In this document: piece by piece, positions 18,623 through 29,534 of the stretch | Layout: each line of letters begins with the position of its first letter | How positions within the stretch are numbered: the stretch's first letter is position 1 | NCBI GenBank assembly: GCA_963833495.1 | Contig: CAWHYJ010000016.1 | Location: 124,001 to 188,000, forward strand | DNA length: 64,000 nucleotides | Direction: 5' to 3' | Source: Fodinibacter sp963833495 | GTDB taxonomy: Bacteria; Actinomycetota; Actinomycetes; Actinomycetales; Dermatophilaceae | Translations under genes and position numbers: made by a program | The notes under the pieces: generated by a model | Seen by the model: the letters and a program-made list of their open reading frames with translations, nothing else | Database searches by the model: none | What the model was told of the DNA's origin: nothing

Positions 18623-19309
18623 GTGGCAACGGGTGCCGAGCCGGTGCGGCCTCCGGGGTGGCGGCTGTTCGCCGAGTGGCACGCCCTCATCGAGCACGGC
18701 GACCCTCGGTTCACGTTTCTCGCGCACGGTGACCGAGATGGACGAGCAGGTGGCTCGGCTGGTAGCCCGCTGTCGGGTCACAGCATGTGGAACATGCTTC
18801 GCCACTACTCCATCTACGCGATGCGCGATTCCGTCGAGGCGATGAAAGGCTGCGGCGCAGGGGGGTCGAGATTCGCTTCATCCTCCCGCGGCGCATCGCT
18901 GGAGCATCGCTCCCCACTCGCCAGCAGCCATGAGCCGGAGCTGCGACTGGCACCCGTCGCCCACCCGATGATGGTCCTGGACGCTCGTCTCGTCCTGGTG
19001 GGCGACTCGACGGGGGAGACGGTGTGGACCAGCACCGATGCCGGTGTCGTCGAGCGCGCGGTCGGCTTCTACGAGTGGCTGTGGAACGCGGCCGAGCCGG
19101 CCGTGCCCGAGGGTGAGGAGCCGCCGTTCACGCCGTCGCATGGTCAGATCGCCTTCCTGCTCGTCGACGGTGCCACCGACCGTGAGATCGCCCGGTCCCT
19201 CGGAGTCTCCGAGCGCACGGTGTCGGCTGACATCCGAGAGATGGCGCTCCGGCTCGGCGTACGCAGCCGCGCACAGGTGATCGCGCGCATCTCGGGGCAC
19301 CGGGGCTGA
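18623..19309 (+). CDS. LuxR-type HTH regulator with N-terminal TrmB/PLD-like domain, frameshifted
   Basis: The C-terminus is a clear LuxR/GerE helix-turn-helix: LLVDGATDREIARSLGVSER followed by TVSADIREMALRLGVRSRAQ. The middle part (MRDSVEAMK, LRRRGVEIRFILPRR, then EPELRLAPVAHPMMVLDARL) resembles effector domains of TrmB/PLD-like regulators and probably senses a ligand. Two breaks are needed: a missing base near 18848 moves into LRRRGVEIRFILP, and an extra base near 18900-18912 returns to the main frame. The GTG at 18623 follows GGAGG by 7 nt. The target is unknown; it is not clearly linked to its neighbours. Confidence 0.65.
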   Translation: MATGAEPVRPPGWRLFAEWHALIEHGDPRFTFLAHGDRDGRAGGSAGSPLSGHSMWNMLRHYSIYAMRDSVEAMKGCGAGGSRFASSSRGASLEHRSPLASSHEPELRLAPVAHPMMVLDARLVLVGDSTGETVWTSTDAGVVERAVGFYEWLWNAAEPAVPEGEEPPFTPSHGQIAFLLVDGATDREIARSLGVSERTVSADIREMALRLGVRSRAQVIARISGHRG

Positions 19310-19330
19310 GCGACCGCGCGACGCTGGGCC

Positions 19331-20823
19331 TCAGCTCGCGGGCGCGAGGTCGTCGACCACCCGGGCACCGAGGTCGAGCACGGTGTCGAGGAAGAGCTCG
19401 AGGTCGCTGTCACGGGTGCGGTGGTTGCTGATCGCCACTCGGACCGCCAGCGCCCCGTCGATCACGGTGTCGCTGACGATCGCCACGCCGCTCTCGTGGA
19501 TGCGCAGCACCAGCTCGGCGTTGACCTCGTCGAGCCGCTCGCTCGGGCACGCCGGGTGGGGCGTAGCGCAGGCACACCACGTCGCAGCCGACCGGGGCGA
19601 GGCGCTCGAGGTCGGGGTGCGCGTCGACCCGGTCGGCGAGGGCGTGCGCCTGGGCGATGTTGCGGTCCATGACCCGGCCGAACGCGTCGGCGCCGTAGGC
19701 CTTCAGGGCCAGCCAGACCCGCAGCGCCCGGAACCCCCGGGACAGCGCGATGCCGTACTCGTTGAACCACACCTCGCTGCCGGCCAGGCCGCGCGTGGCG
19801 TGGGTGAGGTAGGACGGCACCACGGAGAAGGTGGCGCGGTGGGCCGCCTCGTCACGCACCAGGGCGAGCCCGACGTCGATCGGCGCCTGCATCCACTTGT
19901 GCAGGTCGAGCGCGAGGGAGTCGGCGCGCTCGAGGCCGCGCACGGCATCCGGGTGCGAGCTGAGCGCCAGGAAGCCGCCGATCGCGCCGTCGACGTGCAG
20001 CCAGAGGTGCTCGCGCTCGGCGAGGTCGGCGATGGCCGGCAGGTCGTCGACCGAGCCGGTGTTGATCGTGCCGACCGTGGCCACCACGGCGAGCGGCTCG
20101 ACGCCGGCGGCCCGGTCGGCCGCCACAGCGGCGGCGAGGGCGTCGACATCCATGGTGAAGTCGTCGCGCACCGGCACGATGCGCAGCGAGGACTCGCCCA
20201 GCCCCAGCAGCTCGACCGACTTGCGGTGGCAGCTGTGCACCTCGCTGGAGGCGTAGACCGCGAACCGGCGACCGTCGGGGATGCCGTTGGCGCGCACCTC
20301 GGGCCCGATGCGGGCGGTGCGGGCCACGGCGAGCCCGACGAGGTTGGCCTCCGAGGCGCCGCTGACGAGCAGGCCGCTGGCGGTGGTGGGGTAGCCGGCG
20401 GCCTCGGCGCACCAGCGCACCACCTGCTGCTCGACGAGCACCGGGCGCGTGGTCGGCGCCGCCGAGGTTGGGGTTGAGCACGCTGGCCAGCAGGTCGGCG
20501 AGGTTGCCGACCGGGTTGCCCGGGCCCATGTACCAGCCCCAGAAGCGCGGGTGGTCGTTGCCCATCGAGTAGGGCACGACGGTGCGCCGGAAGTCGTCGT
20601 AGGCGGCCTCGAGCCCTTCGGGGTCGCGGGGGAGCGGGCCGTCGAAGGCGGCGCGCACGGCATCCGGCATCGGCTGCCACACGGGCTGCTCGCGCCGCCC
20701 GGCGATGTGGTCGAGCGAGTCGTCGAGCATCCGGTGGGCGAGCGTGCGGAAGGCGTCCCAGTCGGCGGGGTCGAGGCTCGCGTCGTCATCGCCCTGGTGC
20801 TGCGCGGGCTGCTGCGTCGCCAT
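19331..20823 (-). CDS. PLP-dependent group II amino acid decarboxylase (DDC family), frameshifted
   Basis: About 496 aa, fold-type I aminotransferase-like decarboxylase. MGNDHPRFWGWYMGPGNP, NPNLGGAD, GLLVSGASEANLVGL (phosphate-binding region), HVDGAIGGFLALS and SLALDLHKW (PLP lysine near residue 309) match aromatic-L-amino-acid/tyrosine decarboxylases. Two extra bases break the frame: near 20444 (restoring HAPVLVEQQVVRW) and near 19550. The second leads into ERLDEVNAELVLRIHESG, RVAISNHRTRDSD and a stop at 19331. It is divergent from the CorA gene. The natural substrate (aromatic amino acid, glutamate or other) cannot be decided. Confidence 0.8.
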
Positions 20824-20899
20824 GACGGCGAGCCTGCCACCGGCGCCGACCGTGGCCAGAGCGGTGGGGCGTCTCGTGCCGGGGTCGCTTCGGTGCCCC

Positions 20900-20905
20900 T
20901 ACGCT
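20900..20905 (+). promoter_or_regulatory. -10 box TACGCT of the CorA gene (leaderless layout)
   Basis: TACGCT is followed by 6 nt and then the GTG at 20912. Confidence 0.45.
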
Positions 20906-20911
20906 GGCTTC

Positions 20912-21913
20912 GTGCCGGACATCGGCGTGGTGTGGGTCGACGCGAGCTCCGGGGTGGCCGAGCAGGCCGGGCCCGCGGACCTCCCCACGCTGCTCGGGCG
21001 CGACGACGGCTGGGTGTGGGTCGACGTGCCGGAGCCCGACGAGTCGACCGCGCATCTGCTCACCGAGCGCTTCGGCATCCACCCGAAGGCAGCGACGGAT
21101 GCGTTGTCGCGCAACCACATCGCGCGACTGCACCATTACGGCGACGTGCTCTACCTCGCGCTGCACCGGCCCGAGCCGGGCAGCCAGGGACACGTGCACT
21201 ACCTCGAGCTCGACCTCTTCGTCGGCCCCCGGTTCGTCGTCACCCTGCACGGCCCGCGCAACCCCGTGGTGCCGTTGGCGGCGATGGTCCGCGAGACCGG
21301 CGAGGTGGCCGAGCGGATGACGGCCGGCCGGCTGCGCCCGCGCACGCCGATGGCCTTGGTCTACGCGCACGTCGCCGCGCTGACCAACGTGCAGGAGCGC
21401 CTCGTGAACGACTTCGCTGCGGAGGTGGGCCTGCTCGAGCAGCGGGTCATGGCCAGCGCGGACGACGAGAGCCCGCAGGAGTTCCTCGACGAGCTGTTCA
21501 CGGTGCGGCACACCCTGCTCACGGTGCGCACCATGGCCTCCCAGGGGGCGCAGGTGATGGCGCGCGCCGTCACCTTGATGAGCAACGCCTCGGTGGGGGA
21601 CCGGCGCCTCCTCGAGGACCTGCGCGAGCAGTACGACCGGCTCGACCAGATCGCGAAGAGCCAGCTCGAGTTCCTCGAGGGCGTCACCGCGTTCTACCGG
21701 GCCCGCACCGACACCCGGATGACGATCGCGGCCGAGCGCCTCGCCGTCATCGCGGCGATCACCCTGCCGGTCGCGGCCATCTCCGGGGTGTTCGGGATGA
21801 ACCTCATCGTCAACGACCGCACCCACTGGGTCGAGCTGGCGGTCGTCGTGCTCGCCATGTCGGCGATGTCGCTCTACCTGCTGCGCTGGGCCAAGCGCCA
21901 GGGCTGGTGGTGA
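20912..21913 (+). CDS. CorA family magnesium/cobalt transporter
   Basis: 333 aa. A long cytoplasmic alpha/beta and coiled helix region (VPDIGVVWVD to about 270) is followed by two C-terminal spans. The first ends in the family signature GVFGMNL (GMN at about 294-296), and the second (about 305-325) ends in basic WAKRQGWW. The pentameric channel carries Mg2+ and related divalent ions down the gradient. The GTG start is preceded by a TACGCT box and no ribosome binding site. Its stop is 9 nt before the oxidoreductase gene, suggesting co-transcription. Confidence 0.88.
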   Translation: MPDIGVVWVDASSGVAEQAGPADLPTLLGRDDGWVWVDVPEPDESTAHLLTERFGIHPKAATDALSRNHIARLHHYGDVLYLALHRPEPGSQGHVHYLELDLFVGPRFVVTLHGPRNPVVPLAAMVRETGEVAERMTAGRLRPRTPMALVYAHVAALTNVQERLVNDFAAEVGLLEQRVMASADDESPQEFLDELFTVRHTLLTVRTMASQGAQVMARAVTLMSNASVGDRRLLEDLREQYDRLDQIAKSQLEFLEGVTAFYRARTDTRMTIAAERLAVIAAITLPVAAISGVFGMNLIVNDRTHWVELAVVVLAMSAMSLYLLRWAKRQGWW

Positions 21914-21922
21914 GATGGGCGC

Positions 21923-22820
21923 ATGACGCGCCCCTGCAAGGTCGGTGTCCAGCTGCCCGAGGTCGAGCGGTTCGTGCCGTGGCCGGAGTACCTCGACCTC
22001 GCCCGTCGCGCCGAGTCGGCGGGGTTCGACTCGGTGTGGGTGGGCGACCACCTGCTCTACGACCTGCCCGACGGCTCGACCCGTGGGCCGTACGAGGCGT
22101 GGACCACGTTGGCGGCCATCGCCGCGGTCACCGAACGGGTCGAGATCGGGCCGCTGGTGGCGTCGACCAGCTTCCATGCACCGGCGATGCTGGCGAAGCA
22201 GGCGGCCACGGTCGACGCGATCTCCGGGGGCCGGCTCATCGTGGGCCTTGGCGCTGGGTGGAACCGGCGCGAGTACGACGCGTTCGGGTTCGCCTACGAC
22301 CGCCGCGTGTCCCGCTTCGAGGAGGCGCTCGGCGGTCATCGTGCCGCTGCTGCGGGAGGGGCGGACGACGTTCCACGGCCAGTTCTACGACGTGGAGGAC
22401 TGCGTCATCGACCCGCGGCCGGCACGGCCGGGCGGCCCGCCGGTCATGCTCGGCTCCAACAGCCCGCGGATGCTCGCCATCGGCCTGCCGGTGGTCGACT
22501 CGTGGAACGTCTGGTGGAGCATCTACGACAACTCGGTGGAGCGGTTCGCGCAGGTCAAGGCGCAGGTGGATGCCGTGACGCCGCCGGGACGCAGCGTCGC
22601 GGCGACGGCCGCGGTGCTGGTCACCCTGCCCGGCGGCCGGGGCCGCCTGATGGGCGAGCACTACGACACCGACGTCACCACGGTCACGCCCGACGACCTG
22701 GCCGACCACGTGCGCGGCCTCGCCGCGGCGGGCGCCAGTCACCTGCAGCTCGTGCTCGACCCCATCACCGTCGAGTCGATCGACGTCGTCGGGCAGGTGC
22801 TGGCCGACCTCGACCGCTGA
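21923..22820 (+). CDS. LLM class (luciferase-like) flavin/F420-dependent oxidoreductase, frameshifted
   Basis: About 298 aa TIM-barrel luciferase-like protein. VGVQLPEVERF, ARRAESAGFDSVWVGDHLL, IGPLVASTSFHAPAMLAKQA, VDAISGGRLIVGLGAGW and FDVED-like FYDVEDCVIDPRP are the usual landmarks. One extra G near 22331-22333 breaks the frame after RRVSRFEEAL; without it the protein reads EEALAVIVPLLREGRTTF. Such enzymes are common in actinobacteria, often F420-dependent; cofactor and substrate are not predictable here. Confidence 0.85.
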
Positions 22821-22885
22821 ACCGACCGAGTCGTCGAACCACTACTCGGATGCCGGCGCGCTGACCCCCTGTCGGTGGCGCGGCA

Positions 22886-22891
22886 TACCGT
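22886..22891 (+). promoter_or_regulatory. -10 box TACCGT of uvrB (leaderless layout)
   Basis: TACCGT is followed by TAGGGG (6 nt) and the uvrB ATG at 22898. The G run could act as a weak ribosome binding site, but the spacing is that of the other leaderless starts. Confidence 0.45.
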
Positions 22892-22897
22892 AGGGGG

Positions 22898-25005
<2,108 letters not shown>

Positions 25006-25009
<4 letters not shown>

Positions 25010-25413
25010 CCGACGAGCCGGAGGCCGTGGCGTCCGGTGGGTCCGCAGCGTCGGGGTCGGATGCTGGTGCGTCCGAACCGTCGGGTCCCTGGGCCGAGTA
25101 CGCCCTCGCCAAGCCGGGCGCCTGGGCCGACCAGCCGTGGGAGGGCGACCACGTGGCGAAGGTCGGCGAGAAGATCTTCTGCTTCCTGGGCAGCGAGACG
25201 ATCGGGGTCAAGTGCGGCACCCGGGCCGAGGCCGACGAGTGGCTCGCCGAGTACCCCGACGACGCGTCGGTGATGGCGTACATCGGCCGGCACGGGTGGA
25301 ACACCCTGCGCGTCGGTGGCGCCATCCCCGACGGCGCGCTGCACGAGGCGGTCGACACCTCCTACGACCTGGTGGTCGCCACGCTGCCGAAGTCGAGGCG
25401 CCCGCCGGTCTGA
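25006..25413 (+). CDS. MmcQ/YjbR family protein
   Basis: 135 aa. After a 25-residue low-complexity lead it shows WAEYALAKPGAWADQPWEGD, VAKVGEKIFCFLG, IGVKCG and GRHGWNTLRVGG, followed by a helix with a C-terminal YDLVVATLPK. This is the MmcQ/YjbR fold (CyaY-like), sometimes labelled DNA-binding; the role is unknown. The GTG start overlaps the uvrB stop, so it is translationally coupled to uvrB. Confidence 0.8.
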
Positions 25414-25499
25414 ACGGTGTCCGATGACCCCGCCGCAGGGTTGCGACCACGGCGCAGGGTCTCGACTACGCCAGTTCGTCCGTGGCCCTCCCTCCTCGG

Positions 25500-25505
25500 T
25501 AGTGT
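25500..25505 (+). promoter_or_regulatory. -10 box TAGTGT of the TerC gene (leaderless layout)
   Basis: TAGTGT is followed by 7 nt and then the GTG at 25513; this decides between the GTG and a longer in-frame opening upstream. Confidence 0.45.
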
Positions 25506-25512
25506 TCTCCCG

Positions 25513-26535
25513 GTGACCCTCGCGATCCTGCCGACCGCCGACGAGTCCCTGAACCTCGACCCGTGGGTCTGGTGGGTGACCATCGGGGTCGCGGCCGCAG
25601 TCCTCGCGTTCGACGTCGTCTGGATCGCCCGGAACCCGCACCGCCCGTCCAACCGCGAGACCGGCCTGGCGCTGGTCGGCTACGTGGGCGCGGCGATCCT
25701 CTTCGGCCTGGCCATGTGGTATTTCGCCGGCGCCCAGCTGGCCGGCGAGTTCTTCGCGGGCTGGCTCACCGAGTACTCGCTGTCGGTCGACAACCTGTTC
25801 ATCTTCATCCTGATCATGGCGAAGTTCGCCGTGCCCGAGAAGCTGCAGCAGTTCGCCCTGATGGTGGGCATCGTCATCGCCATCGTCCTGCGCGGGCTGT
25901 TCATCTGGCTCGGCGCGGCCGCGATCGAACGCTTCAGCTGGGTCTTCTACATCTTCGGCGCGTTCCTCCTCTACACGGCGTGGAAGCTCATCCGCGGCGG
26001 TGAGAGCGACGACGACGAGTTCGAGGAGAACCGCTTCATGAAGTTCGTGGAGTCCCGGTTCCCGGCCACCAAGGAGTACGACGGCACCAAGCTGTTCAGC
26101 CTGCAGAACGGCAAGCGCCTGGCCACCCCGCTCTTCTTCGTGATCATCGCGCTCGGCACCACCGACCTGCTCTTCGCCCTCGACTCGATCCCGGCCATCT
26201 ACGGGCTCACCAGCGAGCCCTACATCGTGCTCACTGCCAACCTGTTCGCCCTGATGGGCCTGCGCCAGCTCTACTTCCTCATCGGCGGCCTGCTCAAGAA
26301 GCTGGTCTACCTCAGCATCGGGCTGGCCGTGCTGCTCGCGTTCATCGGCGTCAAGCTGCTGCTGCACGCGCTGCACACCAACGAGCTGCCGTTCATCAAC
26401 GGCGGCGAGAACGTGCCGGTCCCCGAGATCCCGATCTGGATGTCCCTCGCCGCGATCGTGCTCATCCTGGGCACCACGACGGTGCTCAGCCTGATGAAGA
26501 CCCGCCGCGACGAGCGCGACGCCCTCGAGTCCTGA
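25513..26535 (+). CDS. TerC family integral membrane protein
   Basis: 340 aa with about eight or nine spans. EYSLSVDNLFIFILI and TTDLLFALDSIPAIYG are the two conserved acidic membrane motifs of the TerC/Alx family. A charged cytoplasmic loop (GGESDDDEFEENRF) separates the halves. Members export manganese or other metals, including for proteins newly delivered to the membrane, and are loosely linked to tellurite resistance. The start follows the TAGTGT box by 7 nt. No yybP-ykoY-like leader is present, since the gene seems leaderless. Confidence 0.9.
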   Translation: MTLAILPTADESLNLDPWVWWVTIGVAAAVLAFDVVWIARNPHRPSNRETGLALVGYVGAAILFGLAMWYFAGAQLAGEFFAGWLTEYSLSVDNLFIFILIMAKFAVPEKLQQFALMVGIVIAIVLRGLFIWLGAAAIERFSWVFYIFGAFLLYTAWKLIRGGESDDDEFEENRFMKFVESRFPATKEYDGTKLFSLQNGKRLATPLFFVIIALGTTDLLFALDSIPAIYGLTSEPYIVLTANLFALMGLRQLYFLIGGLLKKLVYLSIGLAVLLAFIGVKLLLHALHTNELPFINGGENVPVPEIPIWMSLAAIVLILGTTTVLSLMKTRRDERDALES

Positions 26536-26559
26536 GCCGACGGCCAGCACTTCCGAGAC

Positions 26560-27435
26560 TCAGGCGCCGGTCGACTCCGCCGGGTCCTTGCGCGCCCCGA
26601 GGCCCAGCACGAGCGCCGAGGCGGTGACGACCAGCCCCATGCCCAGAAGCTGGGTGGGGGAGAGCCGCTGCCCGAGCACGATGAGCCCGGCCAAGGCGGC
26701 CGCCGCGGGCTCGAGGCTGAGCAGGATGCCGAACACCTTCGCCGACAGCCGGCGCAGCGCGAGCAGCTCGAGCGAGTAGGGCAGCACCGACGACAGCACG
26801 GCGATACCGAGCCCCTTGGCCAGCGTCTCGGCGGTCCACAGCGGAACGCTGCCCAGACCGAGCGGCAGGGTCACCGCGGTGGCGACGACCATCGCGATCG
26901 CCAGGCCCTCGAGCCGCGGGAACTGCGCCCCCGTGCGCCCGGACAGCACGATGTAGGCGGCCCAGAACGCGCCGGCGGCCAGCGCCAGCGCGATGCCGAC
27001 CCACTCGAGCTCGTCGAGCGGCGTGCTCAGCGCCTCGGAGATGAGCACGACGCCCAGCCCGGCGGCGGCGACGGCCACGGCATCCACCCACCGCCGGGAG
27101 AGCACGGCGGCCAGGGTGAGGGGCCCGATGAACTCGATGGTGACGGCCACCCCGATCGGCAGGTGCGCCAGCGAGCTGTAGAAGGTGAAGTTCATCAGCC
27201 CCAGGGCGACGCCGAAGGCGATGACCGTGCGCCAGGCCCTGGCTGAGTGCCCCGTCCAACGGGGGCGCACCACGGCCAGCAGGATCAGCGTGGCGAACAC
27301 CAGCCGGATGACGACCGACCCACCGGCCCCGATGACCGGCACCAGGGTCGCCGCCAGGGCGCCGCCGAACTGCACCGAGACGATGCCCGCCAGCACCAGG
27401 ACCGGTGCGGGCACCCGGTCTGCGGCTGACGTCAC
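26560..27435 (-). CDS. EamA/DMT family transporter (RhtA-like)
   Basis: 291 aa with ten predicted spans in two EamA repeats. Landmarks are VSVQFGGALAATLVP, LGLMNFTFYSSLAHLPIGVA, VTIEFIGPLTLA in repeat 1 and LPYSLELLALRRLSAKVFGI, LLSLEPAAAALAGLIVL in repeat 2, the pattern of RhtA threonine/homoserine exporters. The GTG start at 27435 has a TAGCCT box 6 nt upstream, and it also overlaps the stop of a possible small gene (GTGA). It probably exports amino acids or other small metabolites. Confidence 0.85.
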   Translation of the reverse strand: MTSAADRVPAPVLVLAGIVSVQFGGALAATLVPVIGAGGSVVIRLVFATLILLAVVRPRWTGHSARAWRTVIAFGVALGLMNFTFYSSLAHLPIGVAVTIEFIGPLTLAAVLSRRWVDAVAVAAAGLGVVLISEALSTPLDELEWVGIALALAAGAFWAAYIVLSGRTGAQFPRLEGLAIAMVVATAVTLPLGLGSVPLWTAETLAKGLGIAVLSSVLPYSLELLALRRLSAKVFGILLSLEPAAAALAGLIVLGQRLSPTQLLGMGLVVTASALVLGLGARKDPAESTGA

Positions 27436-27737
27436 CGCGTCAGGCTAGCCACTGCCCCCTCGCACTTGCGGCACCCGTCCATCCCGGCCGGGCCGGATGC
27501 GTTGTCACCGGGAAGCGAGTGGCAAATGCTTGCCACGTCGGGACAGCTGGGACAGATCGGCCACGTCAGCAGTGCGTACCAGTGGACGAGACGAGTGATT
27601 TCCCAGGCTCGCGCACTGGCGTCGTCAGGGTGGAGAGGTCGTGCTCCTTTCCCCGGCAAGTCGGCCAGCGGTCCCGCCCTCTGTCCGCCCCACCACGGCG
27701 AGCGGGTCGCTGGCCACGACCGCCATACGATCGGCAA
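27432..27737 (-). CDS. possible small cysteine-rich (zinc-ribbon-like) protein
   Basis: An open frame of 101 codons fills the 310-nt gap between two minus-strand genes. It begins 8 nt after the DUF4037 gene and its TGA overlaps the EamA GTG (GTGA). The second half looks protein-like: WYALLTWPICPSCPD and MDGCRKCEG give two CxxC pairs about 27 residues apart, as in a zinc ribbon. The first 45 codons look weaker, so a later start is possible. I recognise no family. Against it: no ribosome binding site was found and the AT content is only slightly structured. Confidence 0.4.
   Translation of the reverse strand: MPIVWRSWPATRSPWWGGQRAGPLADLPGKGARPLHPDDASARAWEITRLVHWYALLTWPICPSCPDVASICHSLPGDNASGPAGMDGCRKCEGAVASLTR
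27442..27447 (-). promoter_or_regulatory. -10 box TAGCCT of the EamA gene (leaderless layout)
   Basis: On the minus strand TAGCCT is followed by 6 nt and the GTG at 27435. Confidence 0.4.
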
Positions 27738-27745
27738 GGGGCAGA

Positions 27746-28829
27746 TCAGGTGGTCCGGCCAATGCTCGCCGGACGGATGATGACCGACTCAACGAGTGAT
27801 CGCCGGAGTCGGGGCTTCAGGAGCACATCGACATTGTCGGTTTGTTGCTCGACGCTGCCGACGCCGACGGGAAGTGCCCCGACGTCTGGGCCGAGGGTTT
27901 CCAGAAGTGCGGGCACCAGCCTGCGGTTGAGATGAACGAAGGGGCGGTCCCAGAAGGGCTCGACTGCTGATGAGGGTGCGGGTAACCCAGCCTCCTGCTG
28001 GAGGCGCAGGAGCCCCGTGAGCCCGTCGCTCAGCGCTGCTTGACGGTCTTGCCAGTGGCGGGCGTCGAGGACCTGAAGCAGGTCTCGTGAGATGGCGGTG
28101 CATCCGGGGAGCTGGCCGAACAGGGTGCCTTTCCACTTCGAATACGGCGGCCACGCGCGAGACAGCATGAAGGCAAGGTGCACAGCAACGTCGACGAGGC
28201 GTGCGCCGATCGTGCGTGACCCGAGCTGGTCGCCTCGGGCACCGGCGCGTCCCATCAGTGGGAGCTCTTGGTCAATCCGCAGCCAGTCGCACGCCACGAC
28301 GTACCGCCAGATCTCGTCGGGGTACCAGACCAAGGCGTCCCGCAGCCGGGTCAGCTCGCCGGTCTGGTCCGCAAAGACGGCCCCGGTCACGACCTCGAGG
28401 ACCGACTGGCCGGTCAGGCTCAACCATTCGAGGTGCGACGTGGCAGGGCCACCTGGGTCAAAGCCGAGTTGCTGCTCGGCGAAGGCGCTGACGCTGGTCA
28501 CGTCGACGCGCACGCGCTCAGTCGGGTCCGCGGAGAAGCCAAACCGAACTGGGTATCCGCGGAACCGCGTGGGCAACCCCTGCTCGAGCACGGCCCGTAC
28601 CTGATCGCACTGCGCGTCTTGGACGAAGATCTGCAGCCGCAAACCCCAGTCATGGTCACGTGACATCGCGTCGTCCAGCCCCAAGACGTCTGACCCCAGC
28701 CCCACGCGAGCGGCTCCGTACCGCACCTCCGGGACACGTCGAGTCAACAACGGCGCGACGAGGCCTTCGAAGTAGGAGCGCGAGAGCGCGATGCCGTCAT
28801 CCGCCGGAGCCACCCACAGATGTTGACAT
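27746..28829 (-). CDS. nucleotidyltransferase, DUF4037 family
   Basis: About 360 aa. The N-terminal domain has the nucleotidyltransferase pattern with GLGSDVLGLDD and MSRDHDWGLRLQ (aspartates for metal binding). The C-terminal half (WLSLTGQSVLEVVTG, WRYVVACDWLRIDQE, PPYSKWKGTLFGQLPG, FVHLNRR) is the DUF4037 helical domain. The frame is open to 28813 (GTG, VAPADDG). An ATG at 28829 (MSTSV) comes into frame if one G of the GGG near 28814 is removed, which I think is the true start. Codon use is less GC3-rich than the neighbours (for example CGA, GCA, TTG, AGT), suggesting transfer. These proteins may modify RNA, a small molecule or a protein; the target is unknown. Confidence 0.75.
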
Positions 28830-28869
28830 GACCCGGGGTCTGGGCACCCATCCACCCGGGCCGGTCGCG

Positions 28870-29532
28870 TCACCAGCCGCGGTCGCGCCACTCCTGCAGG
28901 TGCGGGCGCTCGGCGCCGATCGTGGAGTCGTCGCCGTGGCCGGGGTAGAACCAGGTGTCGTCGTCGTAGCGGTCGAAGACCCGCTCGACGACGTCGGCGT
29001 AGAGCGAGTCGAAGCTCTGCCCAGGGTTCTTGGTGTTGCCCACCCCGCCGGGGAAGAGCGAGTCGCCGGTGAACAGGTGCGTGTGCCCGTCGGGGTCCGC
29101 CCACGACAGCGCCACCGAGCCGGGGGTGTGCCCGCGCAGGTGCACGACGTCGAGGGTCAGCTCGCCCACGGTGACGGTGTCACCCTGGGACAGCCGCACG
29201 TCCGGGGCGAGCGGGAGCGCGTCGGCGTCATCGGAACCGGCGTACGTCGTGGCGCCGGTGGCACGAGCGACCTCCTCGAGCGCCCGCACGTGGTCCCAGT
29301 GCTGGTGGGTGGTGACCAGGTGGTCGAGCCGACCGGTGCCCTCGCGCACGAGCAGCTGGCAGCGGTGCGGGTCGTCGGCGGCGTCGATGAGCAGCTGCTC
29401 GCCCGTAACGTTGCAGGTGATGAGGTACACGTTGTTGTGCATCTCGCTGACCGACATCTTGCGGATGGTCGCGCGGTCGAGCCGGCGGAGGTCGCTCGGC
29501 CCGCCAGGGGTCACGTGCCCGGTGTAGGTCAT
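28870..29532 (-). CDS. metallo-beta-lactamase fold hydrolase
   Basis: 220 aa. The metal site is visible as THQHWDHV (HxHxDH type), LRGHTPGSVALSW, FTGDSLFPGG and the terminal FYPGHGDDS. This is the glyoxalase II-like branch. It follows a mycothiol-isomerase-family gene by 2 nt, so a thiol-ester or mycothiol-conjugate substrate is plausible but unproven. In M. tuberculosis an MBL-fold gene also lies next to uvrA. The ATG at 29532 is preceded by the upstream stop and a purine-rich GAAGGACTG. Confidence 0.85.
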   Translation of the reverse strand: MTYTGHVTPGGPSDLRRLDRATIRKMSVSEMHNNVYLITCNVTGEQLLIDAADDPHRCQLLVREGTGRLDHLVTTHQHWDHVRALEEVARATGATTYAGSDDADALPLAPDVRLSQGDTVTVGELTLDVVHLRGHTPGSVALSWADPDGHTHLFTGDSLFPGGVGNTKNPGQSFDSLYADVVERVFDRYDDDTWFYPGHGDDSTIGAERPHLQEWRDRGW

Positions 29533-29534
29533 CG

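Noticed and set aside
25414..25512. A manganese (yybP-ykoY) riboswitch before the TerC gene
   Set aside because: The gap is under 100 nt with no matching structure, and the gene appears leaderless.
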